Source: Chlorops oryzae
Lineage: Eukaryota > Arthropoda > Insecta > Diptera > Chloropidae
DNA: 64,000 nucleotides
Assembly (NCBI GenBank): GCA_020466095.1
Contig: CM035806.1
Location: 98,608,669 to 98,672,668 of the forward strand
Reading direction: 5' to 3'
The translations under genes were made by a program, and so were the position numbers. Shown here in pieces: positions 45,785-55,660 of this stretch; the stretch's first letter is position 1; each line of letters begins with the position of its first letter. Below the pieces are notes generated by a model that saw only the letters and a list, made by a program, of their open reading frames with translations, did no database searches and was not told the DNA's origin.

Positions 45785-46160
45785 GTGCATTACTCCTGAA
45801 TGGAAGTGTAGAGAGTTTTGGACCAAAAACCAAAAAAATCTGAAAAATTCATGACCTCCGATTTCGATGAAAATTTATATACATACATAATAGAATAAGT
45901 TAAAAATTCTAAGATTTTTGGGCCTTAAATTTTTTCAAAAAATTGATGAAAACCTGGACAAGGTTGGGAACTAGATCCTAACTAGACTAGTTTTAATCAG
46001 TTTTTTTTTTTTTAATTTTAGCTCCAAAATTCTTTAAATTTTTCATTTAATCTATGTACATATGTATATAAATTTTCATCGAAATCGGAGGTGATGAATT
46101 TTTGGAGTTTTTTGGGTTATCATAGCTCCTTTAAAAAACTCTTCGCCACTGCTGGATAAG
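45785..46160. mobile_element. diverged relative of the 3'UTR foldback MITE
   Basis: Shares AGAGAGTTTTGGACCAAAAA, CGATGAAAATTTATATACA and ACTAGATCCTAACTAGACTA with 42859-43391 and has the same inverted layout, with many substitutions. The right end CGCCACTG near 46148-46155 is kept; the left end is lost. Confidence 0.65.
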
Positions 46161-46189
46161 GAGAAGTATACAATAGTCCAGGTGAACCA

Positions 46190-46304
46190 TTCGCTTTTAA
46201 ACGCTCTAACTTCGTTAGTTTTTCCACGATTTCCTGACATTTCTACACAATACTCTTGAAATGTTTTAGACCCAAAAAAAAATAGAAAAAACCCGTACCT
46301 CCCC
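46190..46304. mobile_element. right-end fragment of a TTAA-type MITE
   Basis: TTTCTACACAATACTCTTGA and AAATGTT match the right part of family C (13960-14010). The end ACGGGT...ACCTCCCC abuts TTAA (46305-46308). The left half is missing. The terminal bases differ from family C, so it may be a fourth family. Confidence 0.55.
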
Positions 46305-46576
46305 TTAAAATGAAGGGAAAATAAGACTGGAAAACTCCTTCGAGCACAAAGATTATATCATTTATTATTGATATCTTTACTGATATCATTTTGGTAGTGC
46401 AAAGTTCAAAATTTTCCCAATATCAGAGGAAAAAACCAAAATTAAAAAAAATGTAGGTGTTCAAATTTCGGCAGCGATTTCGTGCTCTTCCATTACAAAA
46501 TTTTATTGTTTCATTGTTATTTATTTAAAATGTTCTAAAAATTTTCTTTTTTGATTATAACTACTTCTCCGTATCT
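46305..46576. other. unassigned DNA
   Basis: No supported feature. Confidence 0.3.
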
Positions 46577-47352
46577 AATATACAGGGTGATTCACGAGAG
46601 CTAGTACATCCGGCGCAGGGTGATAAGGGATGTCGAGACCAACAAAAAATTGTATGGGAAGGGGGGGACGCAAATGCACCCCTGAGGAGTTACAACGCTT
46701 TTAAGTTTTTCTGCACAAAGGTTAAAAAAAAAATTCCCCCGCGTTTATTTCAATATTCCAAAAGAAAAAATTCACAGTTTTGAATAGCCAATTGCATGTG
46801 CTTTAAAGCAAAAATAAATCTAGAGTCAAAACTTAAATGTTTGATGGAAATTTAAGTGAGGAAACACAAAATTTCCAAATTTGAACTCAATTTTTCCAGT
46901 TTGGCAGCTATTTTAGTATGAAAATGGTCCAATTAACGCTAGTTGAAAAAATGTTTTCCAGATTAACAAATTCATTACCTTTCTTTTGGTATCAATATGT
47001 CGAACTAGTTTTTTTTCCCCGATGAGAAAACCTTTGGTTTCCATTACAGAACCCGTACACAAAAACCATATCTGCGTATTCTTCATCCGAAAAAACAATT
47101 TTTCATTAATACTGTTTTTTGTATTTTTAATAGTTGCAAAGTATTGAGTAATGAGCCAAGCTTACCTAGCCCTAGATGCGTTTTTTACCCGCACGCTAAG
47201 TTCAAGATTCTTGTGAATTAAAAAGTGGGATCAAGAGAAATCAATTTTTTTCTCATCGGGGGAAAAAAACCAGTTCGACATATTGATACCAAAAGAAAGG
47301 TAATGAATTTGTTAATCTGGAAAAAATTTTTTCAACTAGCGTTAATTGGACC
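46577..47352. mobile_element. TATACAGGGTG-type element with inverted 106-bp arms
   Basis: The left part matches 25604-26053. The segment 46925-47030 (GGTCCAATTAACGCTAGTTG... to CCCGATGAGAAAA) is repeated inverted at 47246-47352. The second arm looks like a partial inverted copy that joined the element. Non-coding. Confidence 0.6.
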
Positions 47353-47700
47353 TTTTTATACCCAGCGTAAGCGGGGTATATTAGTTTTGTGCAAATCTTG
47401 TAACAGGGAGAATTAAGCTCCGGAGATATAGAAAAATATATATAGAAATGATCAGGATCAAAAACTGAATCGATTTAGACATGTCCGTCTGTCCGTCTGT
47501 CCGTCCGTCCGTCTGTCCGTCCGTCCGTGGTCGGATCTCCTCCGAAACGGCTGGACCAATCAAGTCGAAATTTGACACACAGGTATATCGGGATCCGAGT
47601 ATAATCCTAAGTAAAAATGGGAGACATCCGCCCACTGCCACGCCCACAAATGAATATAATGTGTTTTCAGTAAAATGCTTGTAACTTGCGAACCACTCAA
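47353..47700 (-). mobile_element. mini-me-like (TA)n-core-(GTCY)n element
   Basis: The order TACCCAGCGTAAGCGGGGTA, ATATATATAGAAATGATCAG (TA part and core) and GTCCGTCTGTCCGTCTGTCC (47484-47526, longest GTCY tract of the window) is the textbook mini-me arrangement. Orientation is relative to the 16262 copy. Non-coding; frames through it are repeat translations. Confidence 0.7.
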
Positions 47701-47759
47701 CACATTCCATTGATATTTGGTGTGCTGGTAAACTACGAAAAGGGACATTTTTTGGCAAA

Positions 47760-48354
47760 AAATGGACACCGCCCTCCTCGAGCCACGCCCACAAATAAGC
47801 CCAAAAATAAGGTCTTATCGTAACTTCCGAAGTAAACGGCGTAGAAGCTTCAAATTCGCAGCATAGGTTGACCAAGGCAAATGAAAGGTGTAGGAACAAA
47901 AATTTATGTAGCCCGCCCACTGCCACGCCCAAAAATAGAGAATTTTCATAACTTCCGAAGTAAAAGGCGTAGAAGCTTTAAATTCGCAACATAGGTTCAC
48001 CAAGGCGAATGAAAGGTGCAGGAAAAATTTTTTTGTGGCCCGCCCTCTGCCACGCCCACAAATCAAGAATTTTCGTAACTTCCGAAGTAAAAGGCGTAGA
48101 AGCTTCGAATTCGCAACATAGGTTCACCAAGGCGAATGAAAGGTGCAGGAAAAATTTTTTTGTAGCCCGCCGACTGTCACGCCCACAAATAAAGATTTTT
48201 CGTAACTTCCGAAGTAAAAGGCGTAGAAGCTTCAAATTCGCAACATAGGTTCACCAGGTGAATGAAAGGTGTAGAAAGAATTTTTTTTGGCCCGCCCACT
48301 GCCAAAAAAGGATTTTTTTTCCTAATAAACTAAATTAAATTGAACTAGGTTCCC
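47760..48354. repeat. 127-bp tandem array running towards the assembly gap
   Basis: TAACTTCCGAAGTAAAAGGC starts at 47821, 47949, 48076 and 48203, a period of 127-128 bp, each unit with CACCAAGGCGAATGAAAGGT and CCCGCCCACTGCCACGCCC. A partial unit precedes. The last readable unit breaks off shortly before the Ns, so the array is probably longer in the genome. Confidence 0.9.
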
Positions 48355-48454
48355 NNNNNNNNNNNNNNNNNNNNNNNNNNNNNNNNNNNNNNNNNNNNNN
48401 NNNNNNNNNNNNNNNNNNNNNNNNNNNNNNNNNNNNNNNNNNNNNNNNNNNNNN
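48355..48454. other. assembly gap, 100 N
   Basis: Exactly 100 unknown bases, a usual placeholder for a gap of unknown size. It follows a tandem array, a common cause of assembly breaks. Confidence 1.
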
Positions 48455-48542
48455 GCAAAGTCGAAACCATAGATTAGCACCGCTCATCAGCATACACTCG
48501 TTATAGCTGAATTGTCACTAGTGAACGTATGAATTTATAATA

Positions 48543-49830
48543 TTAGGTGTAGTAAAAAGAAATCCATTATTTTTGCATTAAATTGAGGGCTTTATTTAAG
48601 ATAGTTAGAATGACCCGATTTAGGTCAAATATGCGCCGTTTTGTTCGATAACTTGTTGCCATTTTAAAGGTAATTTCATTACGCCTCTCTCATAGAAGCC
48701 CTCGTTCCTATTAGCAAAAAATTGAGACAGTCGAATTTCAGAAGCCTCTCTTGAAGCGAATGTTTCACCAGCAAAATTGTTCGCCATGGACAGGAACAGA
48801 TGGTAATCACTTCGTGCCAGGTCCGGACTATAAGGTGGATGCAGAAGAACCTCCCAACCAAACTCCCGGAGCTTCTGGCGAGTCACTATCGATGTGTGTG
48901 GCCTGGCGTTGTCCTGATGGAACACAATTCCTCTCCTATTGGCCAAAGCTGGCCGCTTATGGGCGATTGCTTCCTTCAGACGGTCCAATTGTTGACAGTA
49001 GAGTTCCGAGTTAAGAGTTTTGCCGTATGGGAGCAGCTCATAGTAGATAATTCCCTGCCAATCCCACCAAACACACAGCAAAACCTTCCTGGCCGTCAAT
49101 CCTGGCTTGGCCACCGTTTCCGCCGGTTCACCGTGTTTCGACCACGACCGTTTTCGCTTGACGTTGTCGTAAGTGACCCACTTTTCATCACCAGTCACCA
49201 ACCGCTTCAGAAATGGGTCGATTTTGTTGGGGTTCAGCAGCGATTCGCAGATGGAAATTCGGTCTGTGAGGTTTTTTTGCGTTAACTCGTGTGGCACCCA
49301 TACATCGAGCTTCTTTGTGTATCCAGCCTTATTCAAATGGTTCCAAACGGTTTTTTGTGCAATCTTTAGCTCTTTTGCAATCGAAACAGTGCTAACATGA
49401 CGGTCGGACTCGATAATTTCCATGATTTTATCGACATTTTCGACAATTGGCCTTCCAGTGCGTGGTGCATCCTTGACATCGAAGTTACCGAACGGAATCG
49501 ACGAAACCAAAATTGCGCATGATTGGCTGTTACAGTATCAGGTCCATAAACGCTATTCACATTTTCAGCCGCCTGGCTTGCGTTTTACTCCCTTATCGAA
49601 GAAAAACTGTAAAATGTAGCGAATTTTCTCTTTGCTGATGTCCATCTTTGACAAGCTCTCAAACAAAACTGATTCAATCAATCAAAAAAGTGTCAAAAAA
49701 GCTTTTTAAGTAGGAACTGTCATCTTTCTAATGCCCCCTAGCGGAACACGATCGGACTTATACAACGCGAGATGCAGATAAATAACGCCATCTATTGGAA
49801 AAATAATGGATTTCTTTTTACTACACCTAA
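48543..49830 (-). mobile_element. complete mariner element, 1288 bp
   Basis: TTAGGTGTAGTAAAAAGAAA at the left and its inverse at the right form about 30-bp TIRs with almost no mismatch. TA stands outside both (48541-48542 and 49831-49832). The length is normal for mariner. The transposase lies on the minus strand and is frameshifted, so this copy is non-autonomous, but its ends look usable by a related transposase. Confidence 0.95.
48620..49645 (-). pseudogene. mariner transposase, two 5' frameshifts
   Basis: A DD34D transposase. The start is MDISKEKIRYILQFF at 49645. The reading shifts near 49590 (small insertion) to ENVNSVYGPDTV and again near 49500 (one base missing) to GNFDVKDAPRTGRPI. 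From there it is open for nearly 290 codons to TAA at 48620-48622. Catalytic residues are intact: VTGDEKWV (first Asp), HQDNARPH (second), and RSDYHLF with exactly 34 residues between second and third. The HTH region and WVPHELT linker are present. Only the N-terminal DNA-binding part is broken. It belongs to a different subfamily from the irritans copy at 611. Confidence 0.92.
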
Positions 49831-49832
49831 TA

Positions 49833-50660
49833 TAAAGGCTGGTCGTTCCTTAGTTTGGTCATTGTGGCGAGAAAAGTTTAAAGTAACGGTCATCTGGACC
49901 TAGCGAATAATTAAATAAAACAAAAAAAAAAAAAAACGAATTTTTTTAAATATAAAAAGTTATTCCGCGAGAAAAGAATTGCGCCACGTGTTGGCAAAAA
50001 TTATTCCAATTCTAGTCCATCGGTTTTCCTTGGAAAACTGTCGCCATCGGAAGCTGCATTGGAATCCACGAAAAAAATAAAACGAAAAAGCCCCAAAACC
50101 ATATTCATTGTAAAACGAACGTAAGTTGGCACATTCCGCATAATTAGAACTCCAAATTTATTTGTCTGATTTATGTAGGTTTTTATCGAAACGCATCCAA
50201 TTGTGAATCATTTCGTGGTGGTAATCGCCGCCAAATTTGTGCCGCCTGGGTTCTAAAGCAAGGACCCAGGCTATTATTTTTGTACCAGTGCCACCTGGTT
50301 CCTCATTAACCTGTCATTGTCCACGTGGTCTATGGTCGTCATCACTTGGACATAACCTTTTGAAAATCTCATATGAGAGCGGGTTCTCTTGCTTCGGAAT
50401 CTAAGGAAAATAACCACCCTAATCCCCGATTGAGTTTTATTATCAAGAAAAAAAACGGAATGCTCCATTCTAAAGGAGTTAGAACGGAAACGGCGTATAT
50501 GCAGTCCATCGGAATTACACGTGCTACTCAAGTCTAAAGCTCCTTGCTCCTGTATCCCACCGTGTTACCCGTTCCTACGCAGTTTTTGTCTGTCATTCCA
50601 AGCAACTGCCACCTGCAAACGGAGATTTTTATTTAATAAGTCCTTATGCCAAGAACCCCT
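49833..50660. other. unassigned DNA between the mariner and the hAT element
   Basis: Less AT-rich than average. 49970-50120 reads like a short decayed coding stretch but I cannot assign it. It might be a retroelement leader or gag remnant; no LTR, primer site or enzyme motif is seen. Confidence 0.25.
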
Positions 50661-50668
50661 TCCCCGGG

Positions 50669-51884
50669 CAGGCGCGCAGCCAGGGGGGGGTTTTTGGGGG
50701 TCCAAATTAAGGAAAAAATACACGACACAGCTAACATTTCTACACCGTCCTACAAACTCTTTTATTAAGTTTTATGATGCAATAATTTTAGTTCTTGACC
50801 GAATTTCCTCTTGGAATGATCAAAATGTGTCAAGTCAGTCTAATTTATTAAAATGTGCCTTACAAAAAGGCGAATTTCTTATATCTCTTCATTGTATAAA
50901 TCAAGTTTTTAGTTACACATTTGTTCTATGTAAATATTTACAAGGTAGAAACATTGATCTCAAATATGCTGTTGTCCTAGCAGATATATGCTTAGAGAAT
51001 ATTCAAACCTTAAGAAGTAACGCTGAGGAAGAATTTCAGAAATTGTTTAAAAACGCTGAGAAGCAAGCTTTATCAAGCGGACTTATTTTGCAAAAACCTA
51101 GGCTCGCACATTCTCAGGACCACGAAGCACATTTTCATACTAAAAGTGTTGAATATTATTATCGTATTTCCCTTTATTTACCTTTTGTGGATGCATTTAT
51201 TGTCAACTTAACCAATCGCTTTTCAAAACACAAGGATATTCTTCTTGGTTTTCAAGTTTTATTTCCTCAAAGCGATACTGCAAAAGTTGATGATTTTTTA
51301 GACAAATTTAAAAAACTCTTTCAGTTTTATCAAGATGATTTAGAGGGAAATTTTGATGATTCAAAATTGGAGCTCACTATTTGGTATAAATTAATTAATA
51401 ATTTAGAAAAAAATGAAAGACCAAAAACAGTGTTTGACGCTATAAAATTTTGTAAAAAAGATATTTTACCAACTATTTTTATTTTATTAACTATTTTGGC
51501 TACTCTTCCAATAACCACATGTGAAAATGAGAGTTCGTTTTCAACTCTCCGCCGACTCAAAACTTATCTTAGATCTACAATGACAGAACAGAGGTTAAAT
51601 GCCTTAGCACTCCTCTACGTCCATCGAGATCTTACTCCCAGTGTAGAGGACATACTAAATAAACTTGCTGAAAGCAAGCGCAGACTTAACATTGCACTTT
51701 AAATTGAATAAGTTCCTTCGAAAATACTTTTTTTTACTTTGTACACCTTATAAAAATGTAAAATATTTATGTAAATATATTTTAATTATATATTTTGTAA
51801 GCTTTTTACGAAAATAAAAATAAAAAATATTTAGAAAAATTTTCTGCGAACCCCCCCCAAATTGAAATCCTGGCTGCGCGCCTG
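50669..51884 (+). mobile_element. internally deleted hAT transposon with 8-bp duplication
   Basis: It starts CAGGCGCGCAGCCAGG and ends with the exact inverse, CCTGGCTGCGCGCCTG. TCCCCGGG at 50661-50668 is repeated exactly at 51885-51892. It is 1216 bp long, whereas autonomous hAT elements are usually 2.5-4 kb, and it keeps only the C-terminal part of the transposase. A perfect duplication and perfect TIRs suggest a recent insertion. Confidence 0.95.
50689..51702 (+). pseudogene. hAT transposase, C-terminal portion
   Basis: About 337 codons are open. The C-terminal hAT dimerisation domain is clear: LPITTCENESSFSTLRRLKT then YLRSTMTEQRLNALALLYVH. The preceding part (DIKYAVVLAD-like, YYYRISLYLPFVDAFI) resembles ZMYM1-like/hAT proteins of animals. 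The zinc-finger N-terminus and the first catalytic Asp region are missing. The frame has no ATG before its last third. It stays open leftward through the TIR to 50521, where a GTG, not an ATG, begins it, so it could only be translated as a spliced exon. A poly(A)-like AATAAAAATAAAAAA follows the stop at about 51814. Confidence 0.88.
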
Positions 51885-51892
51885 TCCCCGGG

Positions 51893-52321
51893 TATTGTAT
51901 TTTTTTCTGTATTGTAAGTATTCCTCATCGTGTTAAAATCGAATCATTTAGCTGCCCCAATATCTGCCGTATTCCACAATTATTGACTTTTTAAATTTCC
52001 TGATATAGCTCTTCGATAAACTCTTTATTCGGAAATATCATCTGTACACTAAGGTGCTACTGAGCTCCTTCTGTAAATTTTTCTACGCTGCTGCTGCTGC
52101 TCCCGCTGAAGGCCTTCATCAAGAGTTGCACCAACAACATGCATATCATGCAAATTTAATGTGAGTGTGTTCCATGTAGATTTGCTTAGTTATATTACAT
52201 TATTGTGGAATATTCCTTTTATTTTTTGTGCCTACCCCTGAAAAGAAAGAGGAATTATTAAATTGCGTCCAAATAGAAAAAAAAAAGAAACAAAAACAAA
52301 GAATCAGAGAATAAAACTTAC
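51893..52321. other. unassigned DNA
   Basis: Includes GCTGCTGCTGCTGC near 52089. If the exon candidate at 52322 is real this would be intron on the minus strand. Confidence 0.3.
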
Positions 52322-52370
52322 CTTTATAAGCGTCCTCCACGCTATCTTTGGCAACATTTTTTTTGGCCAT
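52322..52370 (-). CDS. candidate first coding exon, unknown gene
   Basis: On the minus strand ATG at 52370 is followed by GCC, with a purine at -3 and G at +4. The frame MAKKNVAKDSVEDAYK runs 16 codons plus one base to a consensus donor, AAAG|GTAAGT (52321-52316). Protein-like composition, a good start context and a perfect donor together are uncommon by chance. I do not recognise the peptide, and no following exon was found at lower coordinates. Confidence 0.25.
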
Positions 52371-53009
52371 TTCACAAGACACTTTAAATAGACGGCTTAA
52401 ATTTCGATTACAAGATGATGAATGCGATCTAATAAATATTGTAATCAAGGTGTACTACAGACGATTTTGTTTGTAACTTAGTGAAAAGAAGAAAACATTT
52501 ATTTTTCTTTAGTCGTTGTTTGTAAAACAAAACAAACAAAAAACCCCCCTTATGATATTATGAAATAGCGAAATCTTTTTTATATTTTTTTATATAAACA
52601 TGCCTAATAATTAAAACCGACCTGATGGTCTGAAAATTAGAATTGTCTTTGCTATCCTTCGGGGATCCTAAATTTCACCAAATGGGTCCATGGCTGGGTT
52701 GGGCAAGGGGTAGCTCATCATCAGAGATGCTACCAAAATTCTTTTGGTCGTAGGTCAATTTTACTTCTAAAATTTTTCTTTTCTTTTCCGAATTCGTGTA
52801 GGTATCGACTATTAACATCCGTGTGTAAATTTTCCGTTAGGTTGTCTATCAAAACAAAAACTACAAGTAAGAAGTAAATTCATTAACTGTCAACTAGAGC
52901 CCACGCGACTGAAGCAGCCGGATCTGCCAGTACACACGGGGCAGTATATGAATTTATATATATCTGACGTAAAACTGATGCTCTCGGGTATTTATTGATA
53001 GGAAACCAT
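52371..53009. other. unassigned DNA
   Basis: No supported feature. Confidence 0.3.
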
Positions 53010-53490
53010 AACAACTCTTTTCCGAGGGTATATTGTGTTTGTGCATTTGTGTGCATAATTTTCTAATCGAAAGAGTTGAGCGCCTAATTTTCAAAATAAA
53101 TTCAACTATCACCATACTACATTTATTTATATATATATAAGTTCCTTCAAAAGCGTTTTAAACCTTTAAAAGAGATAACCCTACTAAAATTAAAGTAAAT
53201 CAAACATACGCCTTTTTCTAAATTTTAAAATCAACATTAGCCTTCAAATATTATAAACATCAAACAAAACTTAAAATTTTTGAAAAGTGGGCGTGGCAAA
53301 GGGGCGGTTTTCACAAAGAAATTGCACAAAAGTCGGTATATGGGGCCCCTTATGCCCTCTAAATCTCTTGAATGCTCTTTCTTAACGGTCCTGTTTTTTA
53401 GGGCGTGTTTTAAAAATTATTTTAACATGTGTATCTGTGTCGGGTATGGTATTGTCAGGCTCGCCTGACTTATAACACCCTTATAGCCTA
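53010..53490 (-). repeat. (GTCY)n/DINE-like family, minus-strand pieces
   Basis: 53025-53085 matches the terminal GAGGGTATATTGTGTTTGTG piece of 21885. 53275-53490 on the minus strand matches the left end of the 16262 copy (AAGGGTGTTATAAGTCAGGC, CCATACCCGACACAG, CTTTGCCACGCCCAC). The middle and the (GTCY)n tract are lost. Confidence 0.65.
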
Positions 53491-53492
53491 GA

Positions 53493-53817
53493 CAGACGTA
53501 TAGCATAATCGCGATTATCTCCGTTTTGCCGATTAAAGATGAATTATGTATAGATAAAAGTAGGACCAATTCCATTTTAATCGAACTTTTAGAAGCGCGA
53601 TTATATGCATAATCGTTCTTTTTGACAAAGAAACCTTGGTGATAGCTGTCAAATAGAATTTAAATAATAAATTTAATTGGGTGGAATCAAAATTGTTGAC
53701 ACATAAAAAAAGCTGGTTGCTTGATCATACATTTTTTAATCCACCATTTGTCGTCTGTCAGGGTTTTTTGGAAAAGTGGATTAAAAAAATTTAATCGCGA
53801 TTAACTATATACGTCTG
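53493..53817. mobile_element. 325-bp MITE with CAGACGTATA ends
   Basis: CAGACGTATAGCATAATCGCGATTA-type sequence at the left faces AATCGCGATTAACTATATACGTCTG-type sequence at the right as imperfect TIRs. The TAATCGCGATTA palindrome is next to both ends. The element abuts a (GTCY)n-family end. No clear target duplication. Confidence 0.7.
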
Positions 53818-55170
53818 CCGACGGTATTACATGTTTTTTCATTAATTAACAGTCAGAATGGTATGTGGGTTAAATGATTATTTTCGATGAAATAATGATG
53901 ATTTGTGAGAGAAGATGTCCCAATCGAAAAAACGCGGAAAAAAAGCACAAACTCTGCTTGTCCTTCTCCCCCTTATCCAGGGCAATGGTAATGGAGTACA
54001 CATTTAACAGGTAACAAGAAACTCTGCATAGTGACTAACACCCAGCGGAAGCTGCGTCTCACGCACTTAATAAGATTGCGTGTATTTTCGCCAAATCACT
54101 TTTTATGTAAGCTCTTGCACCTCCAAATATAACCGCAGGCAAGAAAACTGGGCTTTTGAGGAAGAACTCTCATCGAGCATATCAACACAGTCTTAAGGCA
54201 ACTGAAAGCTCCACGCTTTGTGGGTACGCTGTCAACTTTCTTGCTCCCGTCATGCAAAGTGTTGATGTTGTGCTGCTCGTGGCGCGCCAAGAGTCACATC
54301 AAGTGAATTCATTTAATTATTTTATTGGCTCTATTTTCCTTTTGCCTCCCCAGCGAAGTTTGCTCCTTCAGTTGTGATGGCTTCGGTGGATTTGCCCGTT
54401 GCTCTCAACATTCCCGATTCGGGCTTTTCTGTGCGCGGCTGGCTGTCACTCACTTCATTTGCTTTGTTCCGTAAGGAAGGGTTTTCCGTTCGCTCCGCTT
54501 CGTTTCGTTTGGAATCGGTTTTGTTCGGTTCGGTTTTGCTTTATTGTCGTATTCGTTCGGCACAGCGAAGCATCAGATTTAATTTTTTATATGTATTTCT
54601 CTTTCTCAAGACAACAACAGGCTCGAAACTTTGGCTTAACTTAGCACGAGTTAATGCCTAAGGCATATGCTGCGTTAAGCTTACTTGGGGTTTTGTTTTT
54701 CTCACTTCACTCTTGCAAATTGTCAAAACGAATTAATGCTCAGAAATTACGCATCATGAATTATGATCATCTTAATTTGATTTCTAATTCAACTTTGTGT
54801 AGGGCAAGAAAATTGAAAGCAGTACTTCAAAAGGATATGAATTTCAATGCACCAGAAATTATGAGCGAGACTTTTGCATTATGGCACCAATGGAACCACA
54901 AAGACACAGATTTATGGTGTACTTAAAAACAAATTTTTTTTTTTTTTTTTCTGGCGGAGCGTATCAAAAGACGATGAAATCACTGTCAGTCAGCACTTTA
55001 TTATTTTTTGTTTCAGCTTCAGTACAGAGTTGGCATTTTCAAAAAATGTTGACGGTAAACTCATTCAAAATGCTGTCCAATTCCTTTTGTTCAAAAACTG
55101 AAAAATATACATTGATATTTTTTCGTTCGCAGCTAGTGATGAAAATGTCATACATATCGTTTCCTTAATA
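53818..55170. other. mostly unique DNA, no supported gene
   Basis: 54060-54660 is repeat-free and less AT-rich, with short frames (up to 95 codons) that show no domain. TTCGGTTCGGTTTTG-like runs near 54520 are simple sequence. Confidence 0.3.
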
Positions 55171-55660
55171 AAACAAGTACGGGTGTTATAGTAAGGCGAG
55201 CCTGACAATAAAATACCCGACACAGACATACGTGTTCAAATAGTTTTTCATATCAAGAGTTATTTAAGGCCATAAGGGGCCCCATATACCGACTTTTGTT
55301 CAATTTCTTTATGAAAACTGCCTGTTTGCCACGCCCCTTTTTCCAAATTTTGTTTAATTATATTCGGAGGCCTAAATATACGGTCAAATTCTAAGTTTCA
55401 TTGAAACATTTCGAAAAAGTCCGATTTTTGAGGCAGTTTCGGAATTTTTGTGACAGACCGTAGTACTGGAGGTACCCTTAATAATGAATCGATCAAGAAA
55501 ATTTTTTGGAAGGATGTTTATGGCTACAGAGGAAGCATAAGTGCCAAATTTCCTTAAAGTCCCATTTGAATTTCGGGTGTAGGGGACAAATTTCGAAAAA
55601 CGCCCTTATGCCACGCCCACTTTTAAAATTTTTGGAATGGTTTCAAATTTAAACTGCATC
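55171..55660 (+). mobile_element. (GTCY)n/DINE-like family, left half
   Basis: Starts ACGGGTGTTATAGTAAGGCG, continues with AATACCCGACACAGAC and the GACAGACCGTAGTACTGGAG module. It matches 16262-16720 and stops before the second module. Confidence 0.7.

Noticed and set aside
47381..48248. Open frames of 67-183 codons through the (GTCY)n element and the 127-bp array
   Set aside because: They translate repeat units (for example FALVNLCCEFEAS repeated) and stay open because of the unit composition.
49860..50520. LTR retrotransposon leader or gag
   Set aside because: Some stretches read as peptide-like, but no LTR pair, primer-binding site or enzymatic motif was found.
50521..50668. Host-derived N-terminus of a hAT fusion gene
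   Set aside because: The frame begins with GTG and has no ATG; without transcript evidence it is only an open stretch. The observation is kept as a finding.
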